NCBI GenBank assembly: GCA_015680685.1
Contig: MNCI01014292.1
Location: forward strand, 147,486-211,485
DNA length: 64,000 nucleotides
Direction of reading: 5' to 3'
From: Gnetum montanum
Lineage: Eukaryota; Streptophyta; Gnetopsida; Gnetales; Gnetaceae
Position numbers and translations under genes: made by a program. How positions within the stretch are numbered: the stretch's first letter is position 1; each line of letters starts with the position of its first letter. The notes beneath the pieces are model-generated. The model searched no databases. It worked only from the letters and a program-made list of their open reading frames with translations, and was not told the DNA's origin. Shown in pieces: positions 32,612-45,949 of the stretch.

Positions 32612-34627
32612 ATGGCCCCAAAGAGAGGAGCACAAGGAGGACCCTCACAAGGAGCAAGTAAATGACCAAGAGCCCAAGGTAGAGGCCAAACTGAAGGACT
32701 AGAATCAAAACACGAGGAGAAAGAGGCCCAATAATTTAGCATTCATCAAGAAACTCTTGCTACAAGACAATAGGCCCAAGAGAGGCAGAAGAACCACAAG
32801 TGTTAGGACAACACCTCACATTGTCATAGGACTACCTCCAAGCTATCCAAGAAAGATTCATCCTAACCATAGTTATTATGGAGATGAACTTTGGCCAATT
32901 CATGGAAATGTTTTTCTAAAGTCGTAAGGACACAACTACAAGCATCACTGCTATGGCCAACAATGTCATAGAATGGAAAATGGTACCTTGCAGAGATTTA
33001 TTAGTTTTGGTTCAACATGGAAGAGGGAACTATAGTCAACATTGGAGGAATCTTAGTTTCATTCTCGATTAAGGCAATTGTAGAAGCTTTGAATATATCC
33101 AACAAAAGGGGAAAGGGTAGCACATCTATCCACCCAATCTAACCCTAAAATTAGAAAACTATGGTTGAAATGGGCTTATGACAAAGAAGATAAGGGATAT
33201 AATGAACTAATTCTGTAAGAAAGAATATACTTCAAAATTGGCACTTATCACCTATTCCTAAGAAAAGAACTCAATCAACTATCTGCTTATGCAACTAGAG
33301 GAAGTGCAATCTTGATGGGCAAACATAATGTCAAACTTGCACAACTCTATTTTATAGAAATCCAAAGGTGGTTTAAAGAGAGGAAGGGAAACCAACACTT
33401 CCATTCCTTTTCCTTATCAAGAAGCTGTGCAAGTGAGCCAAAATCCTGAGATACACCAATGACGTTCCCAACAGGGTCCAAAATGCTTCACACATTAAGT
33501 TGCTCAAACTAGCACCACCAAGGAAAGATCATGGTGAAAAGTAGGAACAAGAATAAGAATAGGAGTAACAACAACAACAAGTAGGACTTAATAGCCAATA
33601 GCAGCAATAACAAAAACAACAACAATAGCAAGATCCACACTGTTGTCGTAAGATTACAGATTGTCAATGAGTAACCTATAATAGATTGTAGAAATAATCA
33701 ACTAGGAAATAAGGTAGGAAGCCAATGTTTATAGAGTTATCGACAATGCTATCCGGCTCATAGTTTTAGTAGATTCAATAAGTGGATAGATCTCATTACA
33801 GTCAGGAGGAGAGGTGAAATGGTCAAAATAGATCTATGGGAACGCTGCATCGTTCCAAGTGGTGCTAAAGATCGAAGAGGGAGCCACAGTAGTGTCAATG
33901 CAACATCAAGATGTAGCAGGAGCAGTAAAGGTGATTACCAATCACAACAAAGAGTTTTTTAATATACTTGTTGTACCACTGACAAATCTAACTAGAGCTA
34001 GAGATGCTCAAATGTTAGCCAAAACCTCAGTGACTCTTGCTAATGATGAGGATATGATCGATAGACTACTGCAGAATGGACAAGTCATGACAACACTTTT
34101 CCACATCCCCAGTGATGTCATTATAATATAGTTTGAGCTCATCGCTATCAAAGGAAAATTGGTCATGATAGAGATAAGGGCAAAGCATGCAAAAAAAAAA
34201 TTATGAGATTACAAGAAGAGTTCATTGCCATGAGAGCTAAACAAGAAGATGGTTTATAAAAATCCAAGTGACAAACTTTGAATTGAAAGTAGTAAAGGCT
34301 AGCTACCAAGGGTAGAAAGATGTAGCAGCAAACTTGGCTAGAAGATTGACTAATTATTATGAACTCCATGAAAAGGCCAGAGCATTTGAAGAGGAGAGGA
34401 GGTAGTTTTCAGCGTAGTACGTTAAGGAAAATTAGATGTTTTTGTAGCTACACTAGCCATGGGATGTACCCATTCCATCACATATTACACAACAAGCATG
34501 GATAGTACATGACCTATGAATGAAAGAGGAGAAACTTTAGGCACTCTTGAACAAGTATAGATTTCAATAGCCTAATGATAAGGGGAAGCAACCTATGAAA
34601 GAGACACCACCACTAGGAACTACCTAA
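32612..34627 (+). pseudogene. E4 third ORF (accessory protein), decayed
   Basis: Starts MAPKRGAQGGPSQG and ends KETPPLGTT at the stop 34625-34627. It is homologous to the E2 and E3 third ORFs: NGKWYLAEI and an FSIKAIVEALNIS block (33000-33100) match NGEWYLGETY and SYSSEAIAQALGLP. A Gln-rich linker (33540-33640) replaces the Pro linker. A 90-residue open stretch at 33859-34131 matches the QHQG, NALVAPV and LLDQLVGTGQ region of E2. The helical tail follows. Many stops. About 2.0 kb against 2.6-2.9 kb in the other elements, so internally shortened. Confidence 0.65.
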
Positions 34628-34824
34628 ACTACATCAAGCTTCATCAAATTTTATTTTTTGTTAAAGTTTTCATGTCATGTGTCATTTTTGTAAACACTAT
34701 GATAGCATTTAAGAGTCATGTATATAGTAGTCAGTGTCATGTAAATCTACCTTCCAATTTTGTAACGAATTGTATTCTCATATTGTTTTAACTTGAGAAA
34801 AAGTTTTCAGTTAGTCGGGGGATA
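34628..34824 (+). promoter_or_regulatory. E4 3' untranslated stretch and polypurine tract
   Basis: Ends with ACTTGAGAAAAAG, a T-run and CAGTTAGTCGGGGGATA abutting the LTR. It has the same leader layout as E1, E2 and E3. Confidence 0.55.
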
Positions 34825-35665
34825 GGATAAATCCATTTTTTACCAACTACAATATCAAGCATCCAATATCGGATCTCGATATCAAGGCACAAGCTACAAT
34901 GTCAGCTATCTGATATCACCGACATGTGCTGGCCTATAAATACGACACTTGGGTACATGATCCTCGAACAAGTTTTCATTCCAACTTAGCAAAATATTTT
35001 TAGTTTGTTTTCTTGATTTTAGTACTTAGCACTTAGTAGTGTATGCTCACAGTGTGATGTTAAGTGATTGATTGGAGTTTCATGACCGAGATTACTTTGC
35101 ATCATTGCAGCATCACTTAGATTTCTTACTATTTACTTTAAAAGTAAAGTTTAATATTTTTACTTAGCTTACTAATTACTATTTTCCTAGTTACTATTTA
35201 CTTTCCCATTAACTTTATTTTTATTGTTATTAAGTAGAATGGATACAACTAATTCTAAGCATCAAGTGTGATTGTTTGGTAACCTAGTAGCATTATTGCT
35301 TGGTTCACCTAGTAGCAGAATACTTGGTAATCCTAGTAACAAAGATGTGTGCAGAGAATCAAGAATGGATGTCCCTCACCTAGGCTAGACTAGATTTGTT
35401 TACCATTTACTTAGAGTTAGAAATCATTATCATTCTTTATGCTTACTAGGCATAATATGGTGAATACAACATCAATTATTATATACCTAACTATGAGTTA
35501 AAAAATACACATAGATTTTACTAGCTCATGTGGGAAGACAATGATCCTAAACTTAAATCAATTACTAAGCATAATTACATTGCCTTGTCTACGAAATTCG
35601 AGTGGACTACACATGAACACTTATATCTCATATGGTTGGGTGTTTGATTACCCCATTGCTCATCA
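34825..35665 (+). repeat. 3' LTR of E4 (unit B copy)
   Basis: Starts GGATAAATCC (TGATAAATC in the unit A copy) and ends ACCCCATTGCTCATCA. Palindromic GATATC words precede TATAAATA at 34935-34942. Followed by unit sequence shared with position 938 of unit A. Confidence 0.75.
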
Positions 35666-36501
35666 TAGGATGATGTCTCAAAAGGAAAGAAAGAAAAAGG
35701 TTAGATGATTAATGATGAAGACTAATTACCTTGAAGGATGGACCACTTTAGAGAAGGGAAAGAGTCCTAGATTTGGAAAGAATATTAAAAATGTTTGACC
35801 TTTGTAAGATTATGTTGTCAATAAAAATTTCTAGATCACTACTCATCCTAGTGCTAGACTACCACTAGGCATTGGAAAGACTCCCCTAAAGTATGTTATT
35901 ATTCTTTTCTTGGACACAAATGATTAACTTTACACCTTTGTATCACTATGAGGTTGGAGGAAAAAGTTTGCATATGGAGGTAAACAATTTGCTTTAGATG
36001 GCAAGGATAGTTCCACTTATATGGACAAGCATTGAATCTTCCTTGAATTAGGATGCGTGAGATTCTCTAAATCTCAAATAATGCTAAGTTAAGTTCAACT
36101 TTAGTGACTTATAAGAAATAACCATAGCCATTAGATCTTCTTTGCTAAAGTCATTCACATGGACTATGAATTATTCAGTACCCTCAATTTCCTTTTCCTT
36201 CTTCAAGTTTGGGAAGTTTGAAATAATTACAAATTTAAGCTTCACAAATATATTTATATAAATGATGACATAAAGCTTCGAGGACATCACCTCTTTCAAA
36301 CAAGGAAGAGTAGAGAAGAGTATGCCTTGCTAGTAGTTCAAAAGTTACACCCTTTTAGAATTGGTGGTTAAATGAAGCAAACATATCTATCATGGTTTTT
36401 TTGAGAAATTAATCATCACACTCTTATAATTGTAAAGGTATGTAGGCACCTAGAGCTAACGCTTCTAATATGAACATCTCTCATGCTCTTTAAAGAAGAG
36501 G
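35666..36501. repeat. Duplicated unit B, left part
   Basis: Aligns with unit A 938-1768. It is interrupted at AGAGG (36497-36501) by E3. No gene seen. Confidence 0.8.
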
Positions 36502-37404
36502 TGATGAGTGACAAGGTACCCCCTATGCCCAACCATACGAATCACAAAGCATTCATGCACAATTCAGTCAAATTTCATGAACTTTATCATTTCTCGTGCA
36601 CTAACCCTTTTGGAAGTGAATATAGCCTTCAGGTCAATCATTGTCTTCCCAATTACACTTGTGACGTTCATTGGTATGGTTAAGTGTAATTGAGGCATCC
36701 GATTTTTATCATTTTATGTTTTATAGTTTGGTGCTCAAAATGTAGATAAAAGGAATTTGATTAACTAATATAAATTAATTAATTAACTAGTATTTAACTA
36801 ATTCTAACAGCAGCATCTGATCCCACTTGTTGTACACATCCTAAACCCACGTATTCGTTGTTGGGTGACCAAGCACTATGCTACTGGGCATACCAAGCAA
36901 TAACATTGTTGGGATAACCAAGCGAATAAATGTTATGCTGAAAGTGTTTGTACTTTTGTGTGTAATATTTCTATCTTAATTGCCTCATTAATGTACTAAA
37001 TGAAAAATATTTAATAATTAATGGAAAATATGTAATAAATAATTGAGAACATTAAATGCATTGCTACAAGGTTTATCAGAAAGCTCATCTTTGTTGCCAC
37101 ACACACTGTTGTGCTTAGGTACAACAATGCTTGAATAAAGATTTGTACACTCAATGACTCTTGCTGCGAGCACTTAGAGGAAAAATTGTAACTTTGAAAA
37201 GGAAAAAATGCAAGAGCTCCACTACAACTAGAATATACTTATGCCATAAATGTAGCTGCAAATGCGTATTTATAGCCAATACATGACACTACATCAATGG
37301 GGCCTTATCGATGCATGGTAAGATGCATCAACTAGGCCTCGTCAATGAGGCCCAATCGATAAGGTCATGTTGATGTGATGTAGCCAACTTAACATGACTC
37401 ATCA
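36502..37404 (-). repeat. 3' LTR of E3
   Basis: Left end TGATGAGTGACAAGGTACC, right end CATGACTCATCA. TATTTATA at 37267-37274 is the TATA box (minus strand). A tract of CATCGATG/GAGGCC palindromic words lies at 37280-37380. The PPT (minus strand TAGTCATGGGATCA) abuts at 37405-37418. Confidence 0.9.
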
Positions 37405-37644
37405 TGATCCCATGACTAAATGAAAATTCGTTCTCGAGTTCTATTCCAAAATTGGGAAGGTATGGGATTATTAATTAACTTTTCTTCACACACAAAAAAT
37501 TGATTGACTTCACAAAAAATGGAGTGTACGAATCAACACATTGCAAAAAATGAAGGTGTTCAAGACACAAAATTAAACACCATGATTCAACTTGTCAATA
37601 TTGGACAACACGTTCCTTGATGATGTGAAGCTTTTTGGAGAAGA

Positions 37645-40242
37645 TCAAATGGTCCCATGTAATGGTGGTTCTTGAGGCTCCATCCAAAGGACACAAGATT
37701 GCTAGAAATAACTCCTTTACATTGACAAACCAAGTAACAAACTATTTGCATTCAATGTTGAATGCCCTAATTATGTCCTTTAGCTCTTGGTAGTCATTCA
37801 TCCATCTAGCTTGGTTCTCAGTGGTAGATTGTTCATCTCTAAATCATCCTTTAAGAATTTTGAGTTCAGTGTCAATAGTCTCAAGCTTTTGCTTGATGTC
37901 CTTGTGTTTGAACTTAGCCTCATATAGCAAATACAAGCTAGCCACTTTTTTTTCTAACTCTGATCAGGACCGTTTGGCAATCAGCATTTCTAGGTTTGTG
38001 CAATGGAGATTGGCCACCTCCATGTACTCTATCATCTCCTTGATTTGCAACTCCTTCAAGAGAATATCTACTTTGTTGTAGGCGTCAATGCCATCAAGGA
38101 TGGCTTACCACATCTCTCTTCCTTGTTGGAGTTACTGAAGGGCTTTATTCATTTTTACCTTTGCCATTTGGATTTGTTTTTCATTCACTTCTTTTTGCAA
38201 ACCAACTTGGTTCACTTTCTCAAATTTGAGAGCTTTGTTCTTCCAAGTGATGATCTCAATGGTAGACTTTTGATGCAAGGTGCATACCTCCTCCATTGAC
38301 AAATTGCAATTTTTCATGGTTAATTTCCTCAATTCATTATTTACTCTAGTAAGTTGCTCCTACTATTGATGAATGAATCTTGCATTTAATCTCTTTAAAC
38401 ATCAACATTTCTCAAATGATGATTTTGTGCAATCAATGCTTCATTCTCTTGGTGCATCTAATTCAAGTCCTTTTTGATTAAGTACGTTTTAGCTTCTGCT
38501 ATGGACTATTTAAATATGGCCATTACTGCTTTCTCATTAGCCTTCTAAAATCATTATTAAAGTTGTTTGATAGCTTCATCTCTTATCACTATGGGGTTGA
38601 GGATTGTTTGTTCTGTAAGTTAGGCATAAAGTTCAGTAACCTCCGTGACCAAGCATTAATTTTTCTCTTGGGCCATTTCTAGTTGTCCCTCCAAAATAAT
38701 TCATCTACCCCTTGCATTCAACAACTCCAACTAGGTTACAGTGATGTTTTTGAAAAGATCAAAGATGTCTGAAGTCAGTTGCCCAATTCCTACTAGTTGT
38801 TCCAACAACTTTTCATGTTGAGCTGCATCTAACTTCCCACTGACTATGCTTGCAGACATCTGCACACCTTGAAGTGTAGAAACGTCCATTACAGATGTTG
38901 TGGGTGCATTCAATGCTTTTGCTACATGATCAATAGCCACTTCTACTACTATTTCCTGCCCTTGATGTTGCATCATCAAGATAGTTGCCTCTTCACCTTC
39001 CTCCAACCTCACCAAGAAAGTAGTGACATTCCTAGAGATTTCTAAGAATAGATTATGTGTTGCTAATGATACCATCACCTCTCAAGCATTAGGATCTAAC
39101 CTCAACGAATGCTTTGTTCTTTGGGCAGAGAAAATGGGACCACCCCTCTCCATCTGGCTAACTGTTCAAGCCACCTCATTAAGGTGATTCATTGCTAGCC
39201 AATACATAGATGGATCTGTCCCACTCATTTCTACTTATTGCTCTTATTCACTTAAGAGCTATTCTTGGATTTACGTAGATGCTCAATGGTTGTGCATGCC
39301 TCCAATGTTGTTTCCTAAGTGGGTGGTGGTGGTAGTAGCTCCTCTTCCTAGGTTGTCACTGGCATTTTATCCTTCATGATTTCTGACCATGAGGCTAAGG
39401 GAGCATGCCTAATAGTATCATTAAAGTAGCAAACAATGCCTACCCTTTTGCAAAGCTTTTTGATGAGGTAGGTCTTCCTTCCACATTCATTTTCTTTAAA
39501 ACATTTTTCAATCTCCAAGTATAATAGTTGTGGAAGGTTAATGGGGAACTTACTGCTTAGGGCAATGCATGCTCAGGTAGAGAAAGTAATCACCTTGCTT
39601 GGTGTCATTATTGCATTGAGGTGATAGGCCACAATCTTGAAATAAATTTGCTCCACTAGTGTGAGCACACCATACTCCTTACGATTGACCTCTTAGCATT
39701 GCTGGGTCCACTTCCTCTTGGCCTCAGGATCATCTTTTGTAGACAATTCAACCAATTATGTTCCTATATCAAGCAACCCAAGTGCTTGTGTAGTGGCTTC
39801 TACCAAGTAGAATACTTAAATGTCTTTGACCTTGAAAATGGACTCCATCCTTTGGCTACTCTAGAAGAGATAGGTATCTCCCATGTACCATTCCCAATTG
39901 GATGTGATGACTAGCCACATGGGAGAGATCTACAATTGATCTCTTGAAGAATCGATCTTTGAATGTTTCGGGATCGAATGATGTCTAAGCTTGAGTCAAA
40001 GTGACCTCAATCCTTGGTGCAGGTCTAGACACTTCTCCTCTTTGTGATTGTTTGATTAGCACTTCTTTATCTGGAATTTATCAAATGGATTCCACTTTGG
40101 GCTCCTCTCAAAGAAGTCCCATTGCATGGGTAGCCTCTAGTAGTTCCTGGCCTTGTTCTTGTTGGTCCCTTCTAGCTCTAGGTCATTTCTCCTATGGTTG
40201 TGAGGGTTCTCCTTCCTGTGGATGTTTTTGTTTGGGTGCCAT
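37645..40242 (-). pseudogene. E3 third ORF (accessory protein), decayed
   Basis: Start ATG at 40242 (MAPKQKHPQEGEPSQP); stop at 37645-37647 after MEPQEPPLHGTI. About 866 codons with several stops and shifts. The N-terminal domain retains IEVTLTQA, YHLNAIMTPSK and ALSSKFPINLPQLLYLEIE, matching E2. A PPPPT linker lies near 39330. The helical part includes LDAAQHEKLLEQLVGIGQ (about 38830-38780) and SMEEVCTLHQKSTIEI (about 38300-38250). No membrane segment seen. The conserved first and last residues across three diverged families suggest a protein that was under selection while the elements were active. Confidence 0.7.
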
Positions 40243-40560
40243 TTGTAATCACAATAAGACCATCTATTAGCAATCATTATGTAACATTAAAAAATTAGGA
40301 TACCTTAACTCTTAAGGATAGTTACACTTGGCTATGTTGTAATTATGGCAAATTTGATTAATCCAATTATCATTTATTTATGTATTATCATTAATAAATC
40401 ATCCTAAAGGTTGTTGGAAGGATTAAGTTATGAAAATGTTGATGTTTATATGTTGTTAAGGTTATTAACCCTTTTGGGAAGTTAGAAAAATTTTCAAAAA
40501 TTTTCATTGATTTTTCATTAGAAACCTAAAGGTTTGTAGCCTCCACAATAAAGATCTTAC
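40243..40560 (-). other. Candidate leader intron before the E3 third ORF (acceptor decayed)
   Basis: Donor TTGAAG|GTAAGATC (GT 40560-40559). The acceptor position reads GATTACAA where E2 has GATTACAG, directly before ATGGCACCC. It is 318 nt, with a TGCTAAT branch-like sequence upstream. The AG to AA change would inactivate this copy. Confidence 0.4.
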
Positions 40561-40706
40561 CTTCAATAAGCACAGGATTGAAAAATAGACTAATTTGGAC
40601 AAAAAGTTAGGAAGTTATGAGCTTTGGAAAGTTTTGGGCTTTAAAAAATTACAAGAACTCCCCATGTGTTATAAGCAAATGACATAAATTCCTAAGTGCT
40701 CAGTGA

Positions 40707-40810
40707 TATATATAGGATGTAAGCACTGTATCAATGAGGCCTAGTCTACAAGGCCTCATCAACGTGGTTGGCTACTTCGATGAGGCCTCGTCAATGTAGT
40801 CAACAACCAC
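40707..40810 (-). promoter_or_regulatory. Internal LTR-like promoter of E3
   Basis: TATATATA at 40707-40714, preceded on the minus strand by GAGGCCTCATCGAAG, GTTGATGAGGCC and similar palindromic words (40731-40805). The same GAGGCCTCGTCGA vocabulary occurs in the E3 LTR upstream of its TATA (49375-49470). Confidence 0.5.
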
Positions 40811-42299
40811 CATTAACTTGGTCAAACTTTGAAAATATAAGGAATTTTTAAATGAAATTGGGATTAAATGAAAGCTCAAAAGACTAAGAATAGTATAAAA
40901 ACATGAGAAGAGGGTGTTGAAGCTCATAAATTTTAAGAAATTAAGAAAATGGAGAAAATTTGATTTAGTGGATGAATGAAATGAAAGATTAAGTAGTACT
41001 GAGCAGTTTACGTAATGGAAAATGTGAAAGATAGGATTGTAGTGATGTCATAGCTAGGGAACCTTAACTAATCAAGCCAAGAGCTATGTAAGTGGGTCCT
41101 CCCCATAGCATGCTCATGCCCTTTTTACCCTTGCATGACCTTAACTAAGGAGTCCATGGGCCCCATAGTTGATTTAATGATCATGACAAGTTAAATACGA
41201 ACCCGAAAGAATCTACTTAAGAATCCCAACACATCAAACCAAGACATAGAGCATAACATAGAACACACTAGTGAGGTTAGTTATGGCAGCATGGATGAAT
41301 AATGGAGAGAGAATGGAGTTCTGAATTAAGATTGTAAGAAGTCCCTTATGGAATTTGTGGTTAAAATGACCTAGGAAGTTCCATCCTTAGTCTAGACCAA
41401 AACCATCCACTTTCAATGACTTTACATCACCACTCTAAGACTAATCCACTCACTTAAGACACAAGAGTGCTTCCACAAAACAACCACCATTCCACAAAGA
41501 GAGAAAAAGAGAAGTAGAAAGTAAGAGAGATAGGGCTTTATTTAGAGGGGACATTCAGGCATAAGTGCATGTCATACAAGTTTCATAACCAGTGCTTGTA
41601 GCCAATTTATTTGTCTAAGGGGTGTGCTTTGAATTCCCATTGTTATATATATATATATATATATATAATGGGAACCACACCATAAAATGACATTATTTGT
41701 CTTCCTATTAATGCTTGGTGTGGAATGGTAAGAAGTTCATGAAAAACACTCAAGAACTCAAGCAAGAAGACTAAGATAAAGAGCATTGAGTCCCCTTGAA
41801 GTTAAATCCTTTACAAACCTTTGAATCCTTCCTAATTTCGAAACTACCAAGGTCATCGATTGATTAAAAGTTTCTTTAATGGAAGGAACCTCAAATTTCC
41901 AAAACAAGGAAAATCATAGAGTTCATTGAATGGGAAGATGACATGGACTCACTTCCTATTCCATGAAAAATAAACCATGTTAAAGTCACTAGACATCATA
42001 ATTCAAAAATAGAATCCAGACATCAACAATCACACATTAAGCACAAACCATCATTAGTAAACAACAACAATGGCATTGTGTCTTGTAACAATAAAGTAAA
42101 TTTTTTAGCAAAAATGAGAAAATATGACACTTAAATAAAACAAAAAAAAAAGTAAAATATATAAGAAAATGTAAAATAGTTAAGAATATTTAAAGGTAAT
42201 AAAGATGGTGTAAATTAGAAAAATTCAAAAATCAAAAGTTTGTAAAATCAAATACATGAAAAATAAAAAGGTAGAAAAACTGAGAGGCCAATTTGATGG
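40811..42299 (-). other. E3 noncoding region between integrase and internal promoter
   Basis: No coding sequence supported. It contains the shared purine motif (minus strand TATGGGGAGGACCCACTTAC, about 41089-41108), the shared TTCAAAGCACACCCCTTAG block (about 41618-41637) and a TA dinucleotide repeat at 41644-41667. Confidence 0.6.
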
Positions 42300-43560
42300 T
42301 TAACATGGATGGCCATCTCCCCCACAATTGAGTTGGAAGGAGGAGATCTGAAAAATAAACATGGTTGTCCATCCATTAAGGTGACATTTACATTGGCCTG
42401 TCTTAGTTTAAGGAGAGGCTTCACTTGGATGTTGACCAACTACTTTTTATTTGGATAGTCAAGTTTGTAGATAAACATGGCCTTAGAGGGAAAGGTTTGA
42501 TCAATTATATAATGTCCCTTCCATAATGTTTGAAATTTTATCTTTTCGGGGACATTTGTAGGGTTCCAGTAAAGAACCTTATCTCCTGGTTGAACTTTTA
42601 CTTTCCTAATTCTAAGGTCGTGACGTTGCTTACTGAAGGCCTTATTCATCTCATTCAAGGATAGGGCCACTAATCAATTTTCATCTAGCATGTTCAGACT
42701 GATCAATCTTTCCTTCTATGCTGGGCTTAGGTTAAGGTTTAGATCATAGGCCATTGAGAGTGTATGGAGCTTAGATTGGATTCAGAGTGTTGGAAGTTTC
42801 CTGTACACTAACTTGTAGGTAGAATAGCCAATATGAAGTTCGATAAGCCGAGGGATCATTGTTAAGTTTTGTACTCCAGTCCTTCCTATATTTGCTAATG
42901 GTCCATGTTAGTATTTTTGTAATCTCTTGGTTGGTCACCTCTACTTGACTATTGGCTTGGGGGTGGTAAGGTGTTGTTAATTTATGTTCTACCCATAAGC
43001 ATTACATTAATTTTCTAAATGTCACAGCTATGAAATGAGTTCCATTATCAAAAATTAGTAAATTTGAAATCCAAAACCTATTCACAATATTTTGTTGTAT
43101 AAATTTGGTAGTAGTGGATGATGTACAATCAATAATAGCTACCACTTTTGCCCATTTTGTGTAGTAGTCAACTACTACTTAATATACACCTTTCCATTAG
43201 ACATGGGTGTGATGTAACCCATGAAGTCAATGCCCCATATGTCGAAAGGTTCTAATGGTTGCATACACTATTGAGGACCTTCCATGCGAGTAGTCATCCC
43301 CTTGTCACATTGACAACATTCACAAGACTCGACGAATTGGTGGGCATTCCTAAAGATTGTAGGCCAATAATATCTTACCATCAGGATTTTTATGGCTATG
43401 CATCTCCCTACATAGTGGCCTCCACAAGGCCCTTCGTGACTATCTTAGAGAATACATAGTTGATCTTCAACAAGGACACACCAATGAATCAGGCCATTGG
43501 CACATACCTTGTAGAGGTGTCCATTGATTTCCATGAAGTATTTGGCCTAATGAAGAAATT
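42300..43560 (-). pseudogene. Integrase of E3
   Basis: The minus strand shows the zinc region (YKVCANGLIHWC, then HCGRH-type and CC pairs, 43530-43310) and the catalytic core with [10 protein letters not shown] (about 43240). The NSQVEVTNQEITKIL block keeps the catalytic Glu (codon 42939-42941). The C-terminal domain has GDKVLYWNPTNVP and LWKGHYII (42600-42500). Frameshifts and stops throughout. Confidence 0.82.
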
Positions 43561-43699
43561 GTTGTTTTTTTCTAAAATCCAAGTCCCGTGGCATGTCTTG
43601 AGTGAGAAGATATGTGAGGATGCCATTATACCATATTTTTTTCAAGTGTTTGTTCACTTATTACTCTAGTAAAGAGGAGTTTGTCTAGAAATTGATCAG

Positions 43700-44050
43700 A
43701 GAGTAGACTCTCCGCCTCTTTGTTATCCCATCTTAAGTAAGAAAGGTGGTTAGTAGCCACATTCTTAGTTCCTTTTTGATCTACCATAGTGAGATCGAAT
43801 TCCTACAAGATCACAAGCAACCATATAACACAAGGGCCCACTATTAGCTTATTCATGAGGAAGCAAATTGCATTGTAGTTCATATGCACAAATACTTTGT
43901 AACCAAGCACATGGTGACTAAGGTTTTCTAGTGCGTACACCATAATCATTAATTCTTTCTCCATTGTGGTGTGATTTAATTGTGCCCTCACAATGCTTTT
44001 ACTCAGGCAATGGATGTAATATAGATGTTTCTTATTGTCCATCTATGTAA
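43700..44050 (-). pseudogene. RNase H of E3
   Basis: The minus strand reads LNHTTMEKELMIMVYALENL and LGYKVFVHMNYNAICF, the KELLAVVFA and TDH-type landmarks. The latter has changed from TDH to MNY, so the active site is degraded. Confidence 0.75.
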
Positions 44051-44259
44051 GCACAATTCCCAAAGTGTAGTTAGATGTGTCTATCATGATGTGGAAAGGT
44101 TTGAACTAGTCTAGTGCTCGTACAATTGGTGTTTCTAAGAGTTTCTCCTTTAATTATTGGAATGTGTGTTTACATTCTTTAGTCCAAATGAAAGGTTTAT
44201 CTTTCTTTGTAAGCTCTACCAACAGCTTTGCAACCTTAGAGAAATTCTTAATAAATTGC

Positions 44260-44956
44260 CGATAGTAGTGAGTGTGTCCAAGGAATGACCAAACATCTTT
44301 AAAGGTCTTTGGTTAACAAGTTATTCCTTGGATGATCCTTATTATTTTTAAGTCCACCTCAGTGTGTCTACCTCAATCACTTTTTTGTGAAATTCAATGC
44401 CCTAGCATAATGTCTTTTTGGACCATGAGATGGATATTTGGCTAGTTGAGCTATGAATTTGTCTCAACACTTGTTCAAGTTACTCCAAGGCTTGCTCAAA
44501 TGTAGCTCCATAGATGGAAAAATCATCCATGAAGACTTCAACACCACTACTAATTTACTGTTCAAAGATACTAAGGACTAAGCATTGAAATGTTGTAGGG
44601 GCATTGCACAGACCGAATGGCATCTTACAGTATGCAAAAGTCCCCTAGGAACTTGTGAATGTTGTCTTAGCCTAGTCTTCTAGTGCAATTTGGATTTGGT
44701 TATAGCCACTATAACCATCTAAAAAGCTATAATAACAATGCCTAGATATGGTGTCTAGCACTTGGTTTACAAATAGCAAAGGAAAGTGACCCTTAAATGT
44801 TGCCATATTTAATAGCCTAAAGTCAATGTAGAGTTGCCATTTGCCACCCTTCTTTGGTACTATTACAAGTGGTCTAATCCACTTACTATCCCCGATTGAA
44901 TAGATGAACCCTATCTTAAGGAGTTGCTCTATCTCCTCCTCAAAAATTTTCTTCAA
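44260..44956 (-). pseudogene. Reverse transcriptase of E3
   Basis: LLKIGFIYSIGDSKWIRPLV, IVPKKGGKWQLYIDFRLLNM and YYSFLDGYSGYNQIQIA (44956-44672), then VFMDDFSIYGA with the catalytic Asp pair at 44522-44527. Later parts are damaged (44450-44260). Confidence 0.87.
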
Positions 44957-45599
44957 TTTGGGGTTTAGCTGCCTCTATAGCTACCTTCTAAGCTTCATGG
45001 TCAAGTTGGTATATATGTGATGCTAGCATATCCTTGGATCAATTTTGGTTAGCTAAGGATATGACCAAGCAAAGGCTGTTAACCATTTGTTCACCACTTT
45101 CAACAACTTCTCTTTTTACTTAGGAGAAATTTTGGCATTAATGATGACTAGTTTACCATTCTTTAAAAATGCATACTCCTTACCAAACAGTAAATTTTTT
45201 AGTTCTAAGGGCTCTTGCTTGAAGTGATTAGGGATCTCCAAATCCCCCCAATAGTTATCATCATCTTCATCAAAGAGTTGAAAATGGACTTATTCAATTT
45301 TGTCCATGCCTTTAACATATGCACAAGTTAAACTCTTAGTTGGTTTCATGCATATTATGTTACTATCAGAATCAGCTATCAACCACTGGGTGCCCTCCTA
45401 TTTTGTGGTTGCTACGTACAAACATTGTTGAATATTAATTTCTTATGCACATTGATTACATGCCTTAATGTATGTGCTCTTGATGGACCAAATCTTTTGC
45501 ACACAAGTACACCCATTATCGTTGTACACGATGCATGGAATATGCTTCTTCTTAATTATTCCTAGCTCATTTTCCTTAGATATTTTGAATGATAGGTCC

Positions 45600-45900
45600 A
45601 TTATACCCATTCATGCATTGATCATGCTTAACCAAGCCATTCCCATGATGATGGGAAAGTCACTTTTGAAGTTGTCCATCTTGATTACCAAAAAATTAGC
45701 AAGATAGGACCACCCACAAACTGTGGTCACAATGTCCTCTACTAATCCCAAAGGGATAGTAATCGATTGATCTGCTAATTCTATATTGATGTTGCTCTTC
45801 TTAAGAGGTGGTAAATTCTAAGCATTGTACATATCATCGGAGATGAAGTTAACTCCAAAACCAAAGTCAAGAAGAGCTTTGCATGGCTCTTTTCCAGCAA
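45600..45900 (-). pseudogene. Protease region of E3, degenerate
   Basis: The minus strand reads ALLDFGFGVNFISDDMYN (about 45895-45840) where active enzymes have LLDLGAS. The C-terminal DFPIIMGMAWLS-type motif is near 45670-45630. Confidence 0.6.
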
Positions 45901-45949
45901 TTTATAGATAAATGAGTGAACTTCCTAGATCAGATCATTTTGTAGGAAG

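Larger units (their letters stand above)
32017..35665 (+). mobile_element. E4: 3' part of an older Ty3/gypsy element
   Basis: Plus orientation. It contains an internal palindrome and TATA promoter, a candidate intron, the third ORF, a PPT and one LTR. Gag-Pol and the 5' LTR are absent. The left edge coincides with the break in dirigent copy A, that is, with the tandem-duplication junction. Parts of the same element occur at 1-937 in unit A, so it predates the duplication. Confidence 0.7.
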
